41,802 nt of DNA from Bacillota bacterium (GCA_023392595.1 JAEVYU010000020.1:1-41802); one strand, 5' to 3'. Positions 7,900 to 16,287 are shown, counted from the stretch's first letter. Numbers and translations: made by a program. Notes: generated by a model from the letters alone, not told the origin.

Positions 7900-8367
7900 A
7901 TGACCCATAGAAGCACAGCCAATTATTTCCTGCCGGATGAAAAAATTCCGCTGATTGCCGAATGTTTGCGGCGGGTGCAATTTGATGAAGTGGATTCATT
8001 CAAGATAGTGTGGCATGGATATTATCTGAAATATTTTGAACAGGGACGGAATGAATGGGGACGGAAATTCGGATTCGGTTATTCGGAGATGATGGCAAAT
8101 GGCTTTGCGATGCCGGTGGTCCGGGTGCACATCGACCATTGCCATCCGCTTCAATATGATGAATTGATTCGGATTAAGACCGTTTGTCACTGGACGGATG
8201 CCGCCAAGGTGAATATCAGCTATGAAATTTATGCTGAAAATGGCATGTTATCGGCCAGAGGTTATACGGTTCAGCTTTACACCGATTTGACAGGCAAACT
8301 CATGGTTTTAAGACCCGAATTTGTGGAACGGTTTATTCAAAAATGGGATGAATTGAGTTTAAAGTAA
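7900..8367 (+). CDS. Acyl-CoA thioesterase, YbgC/4HBT hot-dog family
   Basis: The 155-residue single hot-dog protein probably hydrolyses acyl-CoA thioesters. The sequence VQFDEVDSFKIVWHGYYLKYFEQGRNEW (about residues 26-53) matches the YbgC pattern: an aspartate in the FDEVD segment corresponds to the usual catalytic position, followed by the H-x-x-Y-x-x-Y/F-E-x-x-R signature. A second conserved stretch (VHIDHCHPLQYDELIRI) forms the central strand. AAGGAAG lies upstream of the ATG. It stands alone between the ABC genes and the hyd operon; its physiological acyl-CoA is not indicated. Confidence 0.85.
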   Translation: MTHRSTANYFLPDEKIPLIAECLRRVQFDEVDSFKIVWHGYYLKYFEQGRNEWGRKFGFGYSEMMANGFAMPVVRVHIDHCHPLQYDELIRIKTVCHWTDAAKVNISYEIYAENGMLSARGYTVQLYTDLTGKLMVLRPEFVERFIQKWDELSLK

Positions 8368-8456
8368 ATGCCGCAATTGTGTATGGTCTAATAGGGAAAT
8401 TTAGGGTGAAAGGATCAATCAGGAAATAAAGAAATTTTTGCTGGGTGCCGTTTTAT

Positions 8457-8485
8457 TTGTACTTTTTTTCACAATATGGTATAAT
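8457..8485 (+). promoter_or_regulatory. Sigma-A promoter of the hydG leader
   Basis: TTGTAC (8457-8462) and a perfect TATAAT (8480-8485) are separated by exactly 17 bp. Transcription would start near 8492. It is the only strong promoter seen between the thioesterase gene and hydG, so it is the likely promoter of the whole hyd operon. Confidence 0.75.
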
Positions 8486-8491
8486 CAATCC

Positions 8492-8708
8492 AACAGGTTT
8501 TTTATTGTGAAGGATTTCATGATAGCGAACCAACCGATTGTCTTTTGTTCTGAAGCCGAAGAAAGTTCTGAGGCCGGAGAGCGTTTGAAAACAAGTGATA
8601 TGAATTGATTCATCCGGGAATCGACGCTTGGTAAAAGCGGCGCTCTGTGGAAAGAATTCATACCCTTTTTTGAGAATAGCCTCCATTCCTCAGAAAAGGG
8701 TTTTTAAT
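8492..8708 (+). promoter_or_regulatory. Unidentified structured leader RNA upstream of hydG
   Basis: About 215 nt lie between the promoter at 8457-8485 and an intrinsic terminator at 8662-8708; hydG begins about 40 nt after the terminator. Visible hairpins include CGCTT-GGTAA-AAGCG (about 8621-8635), ATGAA-TTGA-TTCAT (about 8600-8613) and an outer pairing AGAGCG (about 8578-8583) with CGCTCT (8640-8645). TATGAATT near 8599 can instead pair with AATTCATA near 8655-8662, next to the terminator arm, so exclusive alternative folds are possible. I do not recognise a known riboswitch consensus (T-box, SAM, cobalamin, FMN, glycine, Moco, fluoride and similar were considered). It may be an attenuator or a free small RNA. 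Confidence 0.55.
8662..8708 (+). terminator. Intrinsic terminator in front of hydG
   Basis: ACCCTTTTTTGAG (8662-8674) pairs with CTCAGAAAAGGGT (8689-8701) over 13 bp with one G-U pair and a 14-nt loop. A T-rich tract follows (8701-8713). Its end is only about 20 nt from the hydG ribosome binding site, leaving no room for another promoter. Confidence 0.8.
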
Positions 8709-8746
8709 TTTTTAGGGCGGGAGCCGCGAGGAGGATGAATTCGGAA

Positions 8747-10195
8747 ATGAATTTTTTAGAAAAGTATCAAGAGGATTTTAAAGAGTATGATCGTATGGAA
8801 CGGGACTTTATCGATGATGAGATGATTTGGAGCCAGCTTGAAAAATGGGAGCATCCATCCAAGGAGGATGTCCTCCGGGTTTTAGACAAGGCGGCCCGGA
8901 TGATCCGTTTGGAACCGGAAGAAATGGCAATCTTGCTTCAAAATCAAGATCCGGAACTGACAAGCCAAATGTATGCTTTGGCCAGTCGATTGAAACGGGA
9001 GGTTTATGGAGACCGGATCGTATTTTTCGCCCCTCTTTATGTTAGTGACCAATGTGCCAATAATTGTGTTTATTGCGGTTACCGCAGCACGAACCGGGCA
9101 ATTCACAGGAAAACCCTTACCATGGATGAGCTAAAGCGCGAAGTTGAAATCATGATTAGCGAGGGCCAGAAACGGACGGTCCTGGTCTATGGCGAATCTC
9201 CCGAGACGAACATTGATTATATTTGTGATACGGTGCGCCAAGCCTATAGCGTAAAGAGCCAACATGGGGAAATCCGGAGGGCCAATATCAATTGCGCTCC
9301 CCTGACCCGGGATGAGCTAAAAAAGTTAAAACAAGTAGGCATTGGGACATTTCAGGTTTTTCAAGAAACTTACCATCATCAGACTTACCGGAAATTACAC
9401 CCTGCCGGGACCATCAAAGGCCATTACCGCTGGCGTTTATATTGCCATGACCGGGCTTTGGATGCTGGCTGTGATGATGTGGGAGTGGGTGTTTTATTCG
9501 GGCTGTATGATTGGCGCTTTGAAGCCATGGGCCTGCTTTATCATACGATTCATCTTGAGGAAAACTATAACGGGGTGGGACCCCATACGGTTTCATTTCC
9601 CAGAATTCAGCCGGCGCTCGACACTCCCTATGCCTTAAATCCCGAATATGCCCTCAGCGATGATGATTTTAAAAAATTAGTGGCCGTAGTGCGGCTATCC
9701 GTTCCTTACACCGGAATGATTTTAACAGCCCGCGAAAGCGCCGAGGTCCGCCGGGAAGTTATTCCGCTTGGGATTTCCCAGATTGATGCCGGCAGCCGGA
9801 TTGGAGTGGGAGGATATCAGCAATCCCAAGCCAATGCCATGCCGGATAAGGAGCAATTCCAATTGGGCGATATCCGGCCCCTGGATGAGGTTATCCGGGA
9901 GACTTGCCAAATGGGCGACATCCCATCCTTGTGCACTGCTTGTTACCGTAAGGGCAGGACCGGCGAACATTTTATGGGGATTGCCAAGTCCAGCTTCGTT
10001 CATAATTTTTGCATGCCCAATGCCATATGCACTTTGAAAGAATATATGCTGGACTACGCCAGCCCGGCAACCCGTCAGGCCGGGGAGGAAGCCATCCAAA
10101 AATATCTGTCACAGATCAAGGATCCCCAAACCAGGAAATTTGTGACCCAGGCCTTAAGAAATATGGAAAACGGCCAAAGGGATCAATATATTTAA
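8747..10195 (+). CDS. hydG: [FeFe]-hydrogenase maturase HydG (radical SAM)
   Basis: HydG cleaves tyrosine with radical SAM chemistry to make the CO and CN ligands of the hydrogenase H-cluster, delivered as an Fe(CO)2(CN)cysteine synthon. The N-terminal radical-SAM motif CANNCVYC (C103, C107, C110 from this start) binds the catalytic [4Fe-4S] cluster. The HydG-specific C-terminal CTACYRKGRTGEHFM region holds the cysteines for the auxiliary cluster, which separates HydG from ThiH. Length (about 480 aa) is typical. AGGAGG (8729-8734) touches the ATG at 8735 but lies 12 nt from the ATG at 8747, so 8747 is preferred. It is the first gene of the maturation operon, directly behind the leader and terminator. 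Confidence 0.97.
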   Translation: MNFLEKYQEDFKEYDRMERDFIDDEMIWSQLEKWEHPSKEDVLRVLDKAARMIRLEPEEMAILLQNQDPELTSQMYALASRLKREVYGDRIVFFAPLYVSDQCANNCVYCGYRSTNRAIHRKTLTMDELKREVEIMISEGQKRTVLVYGESPETNIDYICDTVRQAYSVKSQHGEIRRANINCAPLTRDELKKLKQVGIGTFQVFQETYHHQTYRKLHPAGTIKGHYRWRLYCHDRALDAGCDDVGVGVLFGLYDWRFEAMGLLYHTIHLEENYNGVGPHTVSFPRIQPALDTPYALNPEYALSDDDFKKLVAVVRLSVPYTGMILTARESAEVRREVIPLGISQIDAGSRIGVGGYQQSQANAMPDKEQFQLGDIRPLDEVIRETCQMGDIPSLCTACYRKGRTGEHFMGIAKSSFVHNFCMPNAICTLKEYMLDYASPATRQAGEEAIQKYLSQIKDPQTRKFVTQALRNMENGQRDQYI

Positions 10196-10259
10196 TAAAG
10201 GATAAGTTTAAAAGTCAAATGTCGAAAGTTAAAAGTCGAAGTTTCTCAGCCTGGGTGAA

Positions 10260-10368
10260 CTAGTAAAACGTTCTCTAAATAACTACTCAATGATTGTGAA
10301 CGTTTTACTTAAGTAGAGCATATCTTTCCTATTTCTGATTACCATGTATTTACGATACGCTCTACTAG
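10260..10368. repeat. Two adjacent inverted repeats between hydG and aspA
   Basis: First stem: AGTAAAACGTTC (10262-10273) with GAACGTTTTACT (10298-10309), perfect over 12 bp. Second stem: AGTAGAGC (10312-10319) with GCTCTACT (10359-10366), extended by TATC/GATA after one mismatch. The 109-bp block is bounded by CTAGTA (10260-10265) and TACTAG (10363-10368). No U-tract follows either stem. It could be a small mobile palindrome, or a processing or stabilising structure within the hyd transcript. The sequence just before (10205-10245) contains short AAAGTC-type near-repeats. Confidence 0.65.
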
Positions 10369-10396
10369 ACTCACTGGAAAGCGGTGAAAGGGACAA

Positions 10397-11800
10397 ATGG
10401 CCTATCGGTTTGAGCATGATTTATTAGGGAAAAGAGAAGTTCCGGCCGAATTTTATTATGGTATCCATACCTTGCGGGCTGTTGAGAATTTTAATATCAG
10501 CGGCCGGCCTATCCGCCATTCACTGGTTATTGCCTTGGCAATGGTCAAGAAAGCGGCGGCTTTAGCCAACCTTGAAGCCGGATTGCTTGAAAAGTCAATT
10601 GCAGAAGCCATAACCTCGGCTTCCGATGAAATCATCGCCGGGGGATTGCGCGAGCAATTTTTGGTGGACGCATTGCAAGGAGGCGCCGGCACCTCCGCCA
10701 ATATGAATGTCAATGAAGTCATCGCCAACTTGGCCATTGAAAAGCTGCATGGGGTAAAAGGCGATTACCGGATGGTTCACCCGCTGAATCATGTAAACAT
10801 GAGTCAATCTACCAATGATGTTTTTCCGACTGCGGTTCGGATCGCCGCCATTAACCTGTTGAAACCGCTCAGTGAGAATCTGGCGGGGTTACAAGCAGCC
10901 TTGCAGCAAAAAGAGGAGCAATTTTCCGGAATCATCAAGATGGGCCGCACCGAGCTTCAGGATGCGCTTCCGGTCATGTTGGGGCAGGAGTTTGGAGCTT
11001 ACGCGCAGGCGATTGCCAGAGACCGTTGGCGGATTTATAAGGTTGAAGAACGTTTGCGTCAGGTTAACCTGGGCGGCACTGCGGTTGGAACCGGGTTGAA
11101 TGCCGATAGGCGGTACATTTTTTCAGTGATTGAAAAATTACGGGACGTGACGGGGCTTGGCCTTTCCCGGGCCGAGTACCCCATGGATTTGACGCAAAAC
11201 AACGATGTTTTTGCGGAAGTTTCCGGGATGCTTAAAACGGTGGCCGTTAACCTTGCCAAAATCGCCAATGATCTACGCCTTATGGCCTCAGGACCCCATG
11301 GGGGGTTGGGCGAAATTAACCTGCCGGAGATGCAGGCCGGTTCTTCAATCATGCCGGGGAAAATCAATCCGGTGATTCCTGAAGCGGTCCGTCAGGCTGC
11401 TTACCAAGTTATGGCCGGCGATACGGCTATCACCATGGGAGCCGCCTCCGGCGAACTGGAACTCAATGCGATGCTGCCTTTGATTGCCGACAATCTATTC
11501 AACTCTCTGGAAGTGTTAAACCGGGCCGCGGTAATTTTTAAGGAGCGTTGCATTCAAGAGATTACGGTTAACGCCGAACATTGTGAGGAGGTCTTGGAAA
11601 GAAGCATGATTTATGCGACGGCTCTGACACCTTATATCGGTTATGAAAAAGCCACTCTTTTGGTGCAACAGGCAAAGCGGAACGGAAGCACTATCCGCGA
11701 GGAAGCCTTACGAACCGGGATTTTTGCCGAGAATGAATTAAATATCATTTTCGATCCTTATCAATTAACCAAACCGGGAATTCCCGGAAAAAAAGTTTGA
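10397..11800 (+). CDS. aspA: Aspartate ammonia-lyase
   Basis: Aspartase converts L-aspartate to fumarate and ammonia. The 467-residue protein belongs to the fumarase/aspartase superfamily and carries the signature loop GSSIMPGKINPV (starting near residue 315, with the catalytic serine in the loop), the SQSTNDVFPTA substrate segment and the TELQDALPV motif. Its place between hydG and hydF is a recurrent arrangement in clostridial and Thermotoga-type hyd clusters. Aspartase-derived ammonia has been discussed as a nitrogen source for the dithiomethylamine bridge of the H-cluster. The 200-bp gap from hydG contains two stem-loops. Fumarase is the main alternative; context and sequence favour aspartase. 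Confidence 0.92.
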   Translation: MAYRFEHDLLGKREVPAEFYYGIHTLRAVENFNISGRPIRHSLVIALAMVKKAAALANLEAGLLEKSIAEAITSASDEIIAGGLREQFLVDALQGGAGTSANMNVNEVIANLAIEKLHGVKGDYRMVHPLNHVNMSQSTNDVFPTAVRIAAINLLKPLSENLAGLQAALQQKEEQFSGIIKMGRTELQDALPVMLGQEFGAYAQAIARDRWRIYKVEERLRQVNLGGTAVGTGLNADRRYIFSVIEKLRDVTGLGLSRAEYPMDLTQNNDVFAEVSGMLKTVAVNLAKIANDLRLMASGPHGGLGEINLPEMQAGSSIMPGKINPVIPEAVRQAAYQVMAGDTAITMGAASGELELNAMLPLIADNLFNSLEVLNRAAVIFKERCIQEITVNAEHCEEVLERSMIYATALTPYIGYEKATLLVQQAKRNGSTIREEALRTGIFAENELNIIFDPYQLTKPGIPGKKV

Positions 11801-11825
11801 CGGAATAAATATTGGAGGTCTCAAT

Positions 11826-13049
11826 ATGCCGGATTTAAACGCAACCCCCAATGCTTCGCGAATTCAAATCGGCATCTTCGGCAGGCGTAACGCCGGTAAA
11901 TCCAGCTTGATGAATGCTCTGACCAACCAGTCGGCGGCCTTGGTATCGGATAACCCGGGCACCACCACCGATCCGGTTTTTAAAGCCATGGAAATGCTGC
12001 CGCTGGGGCCGGTTACTTTCATCGATACGGCCGGCCTGGATGATGTCGGCTCCCTGGGTGAACTTCGGGTGAAACGGAGTTACGATATTTTGGACCGGGC
12101 TGATTTGGCCTTGCTGGTGATCGATGCCCGGATTGGGATGACTGAATTTGAAACCGGGATTGCCGCGGTGATTCGTAAAAAAAAGATTCCCGCCGTAATG
12201 GTAGTCAATAAAACGGACTTACAAGCACTTCCGGAAGAGCAAAAACAGCGTTGGGAAGCAGAGCTTCAAATGGATGTATTGGAAGTCTCGGCCACTCAAG
12301 GAAAGGGTCTGCATGAATTAAAGAGTGCCCTGGTCCGGATAGCCGGAAAAATCGAGGAGGAACCTTTCCTAGCTGGAGACTTGGTAAGACCGGGCGATTT
12401 TGCCGTGTTGGTCATACCCATTGATAAAGCGGCGCCCAAAGGCCGGTTAATCTTGCCTCAGCAACAGGTGATTCGGGATATTTTGGAACATGACGCCATG
12501 GCAGTTGTCACCAAAGAGCATGAGTTGAAAGCGACTCTGGAGACTTTGGGGAAGAAGCCGGCCGTTGTGATTACGGATTCCCAGGCATTTTTGAAAGTGG
12601 CGGCCGATACCCCCAAAGAGGTACCGCTTACCTCTTTTTCGATTTTGTTTGCCCGCCAGAAGGGGAATCTGGTAGAATTGGTCAGAGGGGCCAAAATGGT
12701 TGAAAAACTCAAACCCGGCGATAAAGTTTTGATAGCCGAGGGGTGCACCCATCACCGGCAATCGGATGATATCGGGACGGTGAAAATTCCACGCTGGCTG
12801 AGGCAGACTATCGGCGGGGAATTGAGTTTCCAGTGGGCCAGCGGCCAAAGTTTGCCGGAAGATTTAAGTCCCTTCCAATTGGTGATTCATTGCGGCGGTT
12901 GTATGCTCAACCGGCGTGAAATGATGCACCGGATAACGAGGGCGAAAACCCAAGGGGTCCCGATTGTCAATTACGGAGTGCTGATTGCTTATTTGCAGGG
13001 CATTTTTCCGAGGGCCCTGGAACCTTTCCGGAAGTGCGGGGATGGTTAG
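11826..13049 (+). CDS. hydF: [FeFe]-hydrogenase maturation GTPase HydF
   Basis: HydF is the scaffold on which the H-cluster subsite is assembled and from which it is transferred to the hydrogenase. The N-terminal GTPase domain (about residues 1-175) shows the P-loop FGRRNAGKSS, the switch DNPGTTTDP, DTAGLDD and NKTD. A dimerisation domain follows, and the C-terminal cluster-binding domain has the HydF pattern C-x-H ... HCxxC (C307, H309, H355, C356, C359). Length of 407 residues is typical. GGAGG stands upstream of the start, and aspA ends 25 bp before. Confidence 0.97.
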   Translation: MPDLNATPNASRIQIGIFGRRNAGKSSLMNALTNQSAALVSDNPGTTTDPVFKAMEMLPLGPVTFIDTAGLDDVGSLGELRVKRSYDILDRADLALLVIDARIGMTEFETGIAAVIRKKKIPAVMVVNKTDLQALPEEQKQRWEAELQMDVLEVSATQGKGLHELKSALVRIAGKIEEEPFLAGDLVRPGDFAVLVIPIDKAAPKGRLILPQQQVIRDILEHDAMAVVTKEHELKATLETLGKKPAVVITDSQAFLKVAADTPKEVPLTSFSILFARQKGNLVELVRGAKMVEKLKPGDKVLIAEGCTHHRQSDDIGTVKIPRWLRQTIGGELSFQWASGQSLPEDLSPFQLVIHCGGCMLNRREMMHRITRAKTQGVPIVNYGVLIAYLQGIFPRALEPFRKCGDG

Positions 13050-13137
13050 ATTGAAAGGCAGTTATGGGTTACTGGTTTATTGGTTATTGGATGTTTGCTT
13101 CTGATTATTGAATTGAGTATATGGAGGAGAGATTATT

Positions 13138-13395
13138 TTGGGTTCTGAAAAACGCATTGCCGTGATTGCCGTTATTCTGGAAAATCCCAAGGAAGTTCAG
13201 GGCAGGGTCAATAGTATCATCAGTGAATTCAGCGAGATGGTCGTAGGAAGAATGGGTATTCCCAACCATGAAAGAAATATCGGCGTTCTTTCCCTGATTG
13301 TTGAAGGAACCGAAAACGAGATTAACACCCTGACCGGCAAGTTGGGAAATATCCACGGCGTGAATGCCAGGGCGACAATGGCCAAACAATCGTAA
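13138..13395 (+). CDS. TM1266-type iron-only hydrogenase system regulator
   Basis: The 85-residue protein belongs to the small ACT/NikR-C-like family found almost only in [FeFe]-hydrogenase maturation clusters (Thermotoga TM1266 type). The sequence KRIAVIAVILENP ... GRMGIPN ... GVLSLIVEGTENEINTLTGKLGNIHGV has the beta-alpha-beta layout of ACT-like domains. It has no DNA-binding domain of its own, so its role as a regulator is inferred from fold and context. The start is TTG at 13138 with GGAGGAG about ten bases upstream; there is no in-frame ATG that would keep the conserved N-terminus. It lies between hydF and hydE. Confidence 0.88.
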   Translation: MGSEKRIAVIAVILENPKEVQGRVNSIISEFSEMVVGRMGIPNHERNIGVLSLIVEGTENEINTLTGKLGNIHGVNARATMAKQS

Positions 13396-13408
13396 ACGGG
13401 AGTACACG

Positions 13409-14497
13409 ATGGAACAGACAGCCACTCAATTGGATGACTTGAAGAGCGGAATTGACAATTTAGCGCGGAGAAAAGGATTTCCCGGTGAACGGGATCTTGT
13501 TTTGGAGGTTATTCAGAATCCAAGCGGAGCATTAGCCCAACAGGTTCAATTTGAAGCCGATAAGCTAAGGTCGGATATTGTGGGACCGGAAGTTCATTTA
13601 CGCGGATTAATCGAGTTTTCTAATTATTGCCGGAATCATTGTTTATATTGCGGCCTGCGCCGTGATAATCGCCGGGTTACCCGCTACCGGATGGAGCCTG
13701 GAGAAATTATCGCTGCGGCAGAACAAGGCGCCGGTCTGGGATATAAGACAGTAGTGCTTCAGTCCGGCGAGGATTTGTCGTTTACCGGTAAAATTTTGGC
13801 CGAGATCATCCGGGAAATAAAGAAAATCGGTTTAGTGGTAACCCTGAGCATTGGGGAACGGGCTCCCGAAGAGTATGACTTGTGGAGAAATGCCGGAGCC
13901 GAGCGTTATCTGATGCGCCACGAGACAGCTGACCCTGCTTTATACGACCGGTTACATCCAGGGCAGAAGCTGGCCCAGCGGATTTCTATGTTAAAAATTT
14001 TAAAGTCCCTGGATTATCAAGTGGGAACGGGCTTTATGGTGGGATTGCCCGGTCAGGACGAAAAGGTCTTACTGGAGGATTTGGAACTGGCCCGTGAGCT
14101 TGAAGCGGAAATGGTGGGAATCGGTCCGTTCATTCCCCATCCGGATACACCTCTGGGTCACTGTTCCGGGGGGACGGTTGAACAAACCTGTATAATGGTG
14201 GCTTTAACCCGTCTTTTTCTTCCTCACGCCTTGATACCGGCAACCACTGCCCTTGGAAGCATCTCGCCACTAGGACGGGAGTTGGCCCTAAAATCCGGCG
14301 CCAATGTGGTCATGCCCAATTTGACACCCCGGATTCACCGGGCGGATTATCAGATTTATCCCGGCAAAATATGTTTAGGCGAAGAAGCGGCCGAATGCCG
14401 GGGTTGCATTACCCGGAGGATTAACAGTGTTGGACGATGTGTCTCGGACGGGCCGGGGCATAACTCAAAATGGTTGCAGAAAAAAGAAAGAGCGTGA
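13409..14497 (+). CDS. hydE: [FeFe]-hydrogenase maturase HydE (radical SAM)
   Basis: HydE is the radical SAM enzyme that acts on the HydG-derived Fe(CO)2(CN)Cys complex on the way to the binuclear subsite. CRNHCLYC (C74, C78, C81) binds the catalytic cluster. Near the C-terminus, C-x7-C-x2-C (the CLGEEAAECRGC stretch) is the site of the second, non-essential Fe-S cluster seen in Thermotoga HydE; many homologues have lost it, so its presence is worth noting. The 362-residue length is typical. ATG 13409 follows GGGAG and lies just after the TM1266-type gene. It is the last gene of the maturation operon. Confidence 0.96.
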   Translation: MEQTATQLDDLKSGIDNLARRKGFPGERDLVLEVIQNPSGALAQQVQFEADKLRSDIVGPEVHLRGLIEFSNYCRNHCLYCGLRRDNRRVTRYRMEPGEIIAAAEQGAGLGYKTVVLQSGEDLSFTGKILAEIIREIKKIGLVVTLSIGERAPEEYDLWRNAGAERYLMRHETADPALYDRLHPGQKLAQRISMLKILKSLDYQVGTGFMVGLPGQDEKVLLEDLELARELEAEMVGIGPFIPHPDTPLGHCSGGTVEQTCIMVALTRLFLPHALIPATTALGSISPLGRELALKSGANVVMPNLTPRIHRADYQIYPGKICLGEEAAECRGCITRRINSVGRCVSDGPGHNSKWLQKKERA

Positions 14498-14510
14498 AAA
14501 GTTTTTTGCA

Positions 14511-15434
14511 TCAATTTATTGTTTTTTTACTTTCCTGCCGGACACTGAGCATGATTCCGGCAATAACCACGATTCCGCCGATCAATTGGAATCCGCTTAA
14601 CGGTTCATGGAGGAAAATGAGAGCGAAAATAACTCCCAAAACCGGCACCAGGTTCATCAGGGAAACTGCCGAACTTGAAGTAAGTTTTTTAAGTCCATAA
14701 GCGTACAATAAGAAGGCTATGGTTGAGCAAAACAATCCCAGATACAACAAAGCGAATAATGAATTCCCGGTCGGCGGTTTCCACTGACTCCGCTCGATCC
14801 ATGCCAATGGCAGGAAGGCAAGTGCTCCGGCTGTTGTTTGATAAAAGGTGATCAAAATCGCCGGATACCGGTGGACGACTTTACGGGTAACAAAATTATA
14901 AAACGCCCAAACGATGCCGGTTACTGCCAATAAAACATCCCCCAGCAAGCGGTGTTCGCTTCCCGTATGTGAGCTTTCGCGGGCTATCCAATATACCCCG
15001 AGGATCGCGATAGCGGCGCCGAAAAGGCGGACTTTCGAAACAGCGTTCCGGTAAATCATCCTCTCTAGCAACATCGTCATGGCGGGATAGGAGGCCACAA
15101 TCATGGCCGCATCTGCTGCTGTAGCCAGTTTCACCCCCAGATTCTCCATAGCGAAATAGATGGTGATTCCCAGTATACCACTTCCAATGAAACGAACCAA
15201 ATCTTTTCGAGAAGGCCAAAGGAATTCCTGTTGTAAAGTCAAAACAATCCCCAGCAAGAAGGCGGCCAATATAAAGCGGAGAGCGCCTAATGTGAACGGC
15301 GGGAAGGTGGTGAAGGCAAATTTCGTTGCTACAAAAGATATACTCCAGAAAACAACGGCTGCGATAACAGCCATGAAATGGAGTGAATTGTTGGATTGCA
15401 ACTTCGGTTGGCTTTGGAATCTTTTTTCGATCAT
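14511..15434 (-). CDS. EamA/DMT-family transporter
   Basis: The 307-residue membrane protein has ten predicted helices in two EamA repeats (about residues 18-150 and 160-300), the drug/metabolite transporter layout. Typical motifs are FWSISFVATKFAF at the N-terminus and LMNLVPVLGVIFALIFLHEPL at the end of the second repeat. A GGAGG site precedes the ATG. The AraC-type regulator gene lies 46 bp upstream on the same strand, so the regulator probably controls this exporter in one transcript. Amino acids or related metabolites are common DMT substrates; the substrate here is not evident. Confidence 0.9.
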   Translation of the reverse strand: MIEKRFQSQPKLQSNNSLHFMAVIAAVVFWSISFVATKFAFTTFPPFTLGALRFILAAFLLGIVLTLQQEFLWPSRKDLVRFIGSGILGITIYFAMENLGVKLATAADAAMIVASYPAMTMLLERMIYRNAVSKVRLFGAAIAILGVYWIARESSHTGSEHRLLGDVLLAVTGIVWAFYNFVTRKVVHRYPAILITFYQTTAGALAFLPLAWIERSQWKPPTGNSLFALLYLGLFCSTIAFLLYAYGLKKLTSSSAVSLMNLVPVLGVIFALIFLHEPLSGFQLIGGIVVIAGIMLSVRQESKKTIN

Positions 15435-15480
15435 GGGGGCCTCCGGAACTCTAGCGGTGGGCTGTTTTGTTGGACAAATA

Positions 15481-16287
15481 TCAGGCGTATTTGCTTCGAA
15501 TCTCCAGCATGTATTGGCCGGGAGTTATTCCAATGAATCGTTTGAAGGAATTGGTGAAATGGCTTTGGTCGGAAAATCCCAATTCCAAAGCGGTCTCGTT
15601 TAGGGAAATACCTGATTCCAGTAGTTGTTTCGCTTTGCCAATCCGTAAGCTTTCCAAATAAGTGTGAGGAGGCACGCCGATTTCATCGCGAAAAACCCTT
15701 AAAAAATAAAAACGGCTCAATCCTACCTGTTCAGCCAGGGTCGTCAGGTTAAAGCCTTCCGCCAGATGCTCGCGGATATAACTGCATGCAGTTTGAACGG
15801 CGCGATGTTCCTTTTTGGAGACCTCCGCCGGCGCGTGAATGTCGGCATGTTTGATAATCAGTTGCGACAATGCCGTGATCAATAATGATTCACATTCAAG
15901 AGGGTCGATTTCACGGGTTAAGGACAAGTGTAAAGCGTAAAATGCCCGTACCAACTCCGGATCATCAATTCTCACATTCATAAAAAACGGTAGTGCCTTC
16001 TGATTACCAGTAATTTCGGAAACTGCTTCCCGCATGTGGCTCAGGGTCGGATATAAAGCCCGGTACTTAAATCCGTTATTATCGGCCGGTTCCCCGGTAT
16101 GGTCATCACCCGGATTCAATACAATGAGACCTCCGGGGGGCGTTAAATGTTTCACTTTTTGGTGGACGAAGGATTGGAGGCCTTGTTCGATAAAACAGAC
16201 CACAGAACTCACTCCAGTTATAACGATCGTCGTATCCCTTTTTTTAAATATATTTGTCGATTGATTCCTATTATAGCCGGAATGCAA
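15481..16287 (-). CDS. AraC-family regulator with shortened sensor domain
   Basis: The C-terminal 100 residues hold both AraC helix-turn-helix motifs (LTTLAEQVGLSRFYFLRVF and NETALELGFSDQSHFTNSFKRF). The N-terminal cupin domain is recognisable only from its middle (FIEQGLQSF ... PPGGLIVLNPGDDHTGE). The usual preceding His-containing strand of this AraC subgroup is absent, and the first 25 residues (MHSGYNRNQSTNIFKKRD) match nothing familiar. A GTG codon near residue 28 with GGAG upstream is an alternative start. The gene may therefore be N-terminally truncated. Regulators of this type are often adjacent to DMT or LysE exporters, as here. Confidence 0.8.
   Translation of the reverse strand: MHSGYNRNQSTNIFKKRDTTIVITGVSSVVCFIEQGLQSFVHQKVKHLTPPGGLIVLNPGDDHTGEPADNNGFKYRALYPTLSHMREAVSEITGNQKALPFFMNVRIDDPELVRAFYALHLSLTREIDPLECESLLITALSQLIIKHADIHAPAEVSKKEHRAVQTACSYIREHLAEGFNLTTLAEQVGLSRFYFLRVFRDEIGVPPHTYLESLRIGKAKQLLESGISLNETALELGFSDQSHFTNSFKRFIGITPGQYMLEIRSKYA

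Noticed and set aside
8453..8686. 77-codon ORF on the minus strand across the hydG leader
   Set aside because: It runs antisense through the promoter, leader and terminator arm, has no family resemblance and no clear ribosome binding site.
13050..13120. GGTTACTGGTTTATTGGTTATTGG near-repeat between hydF and the TM1266-type gene
   Set aside because: Short degenerate TTATTGG repetition without symmetry or copy structure strong enough to call a feature.
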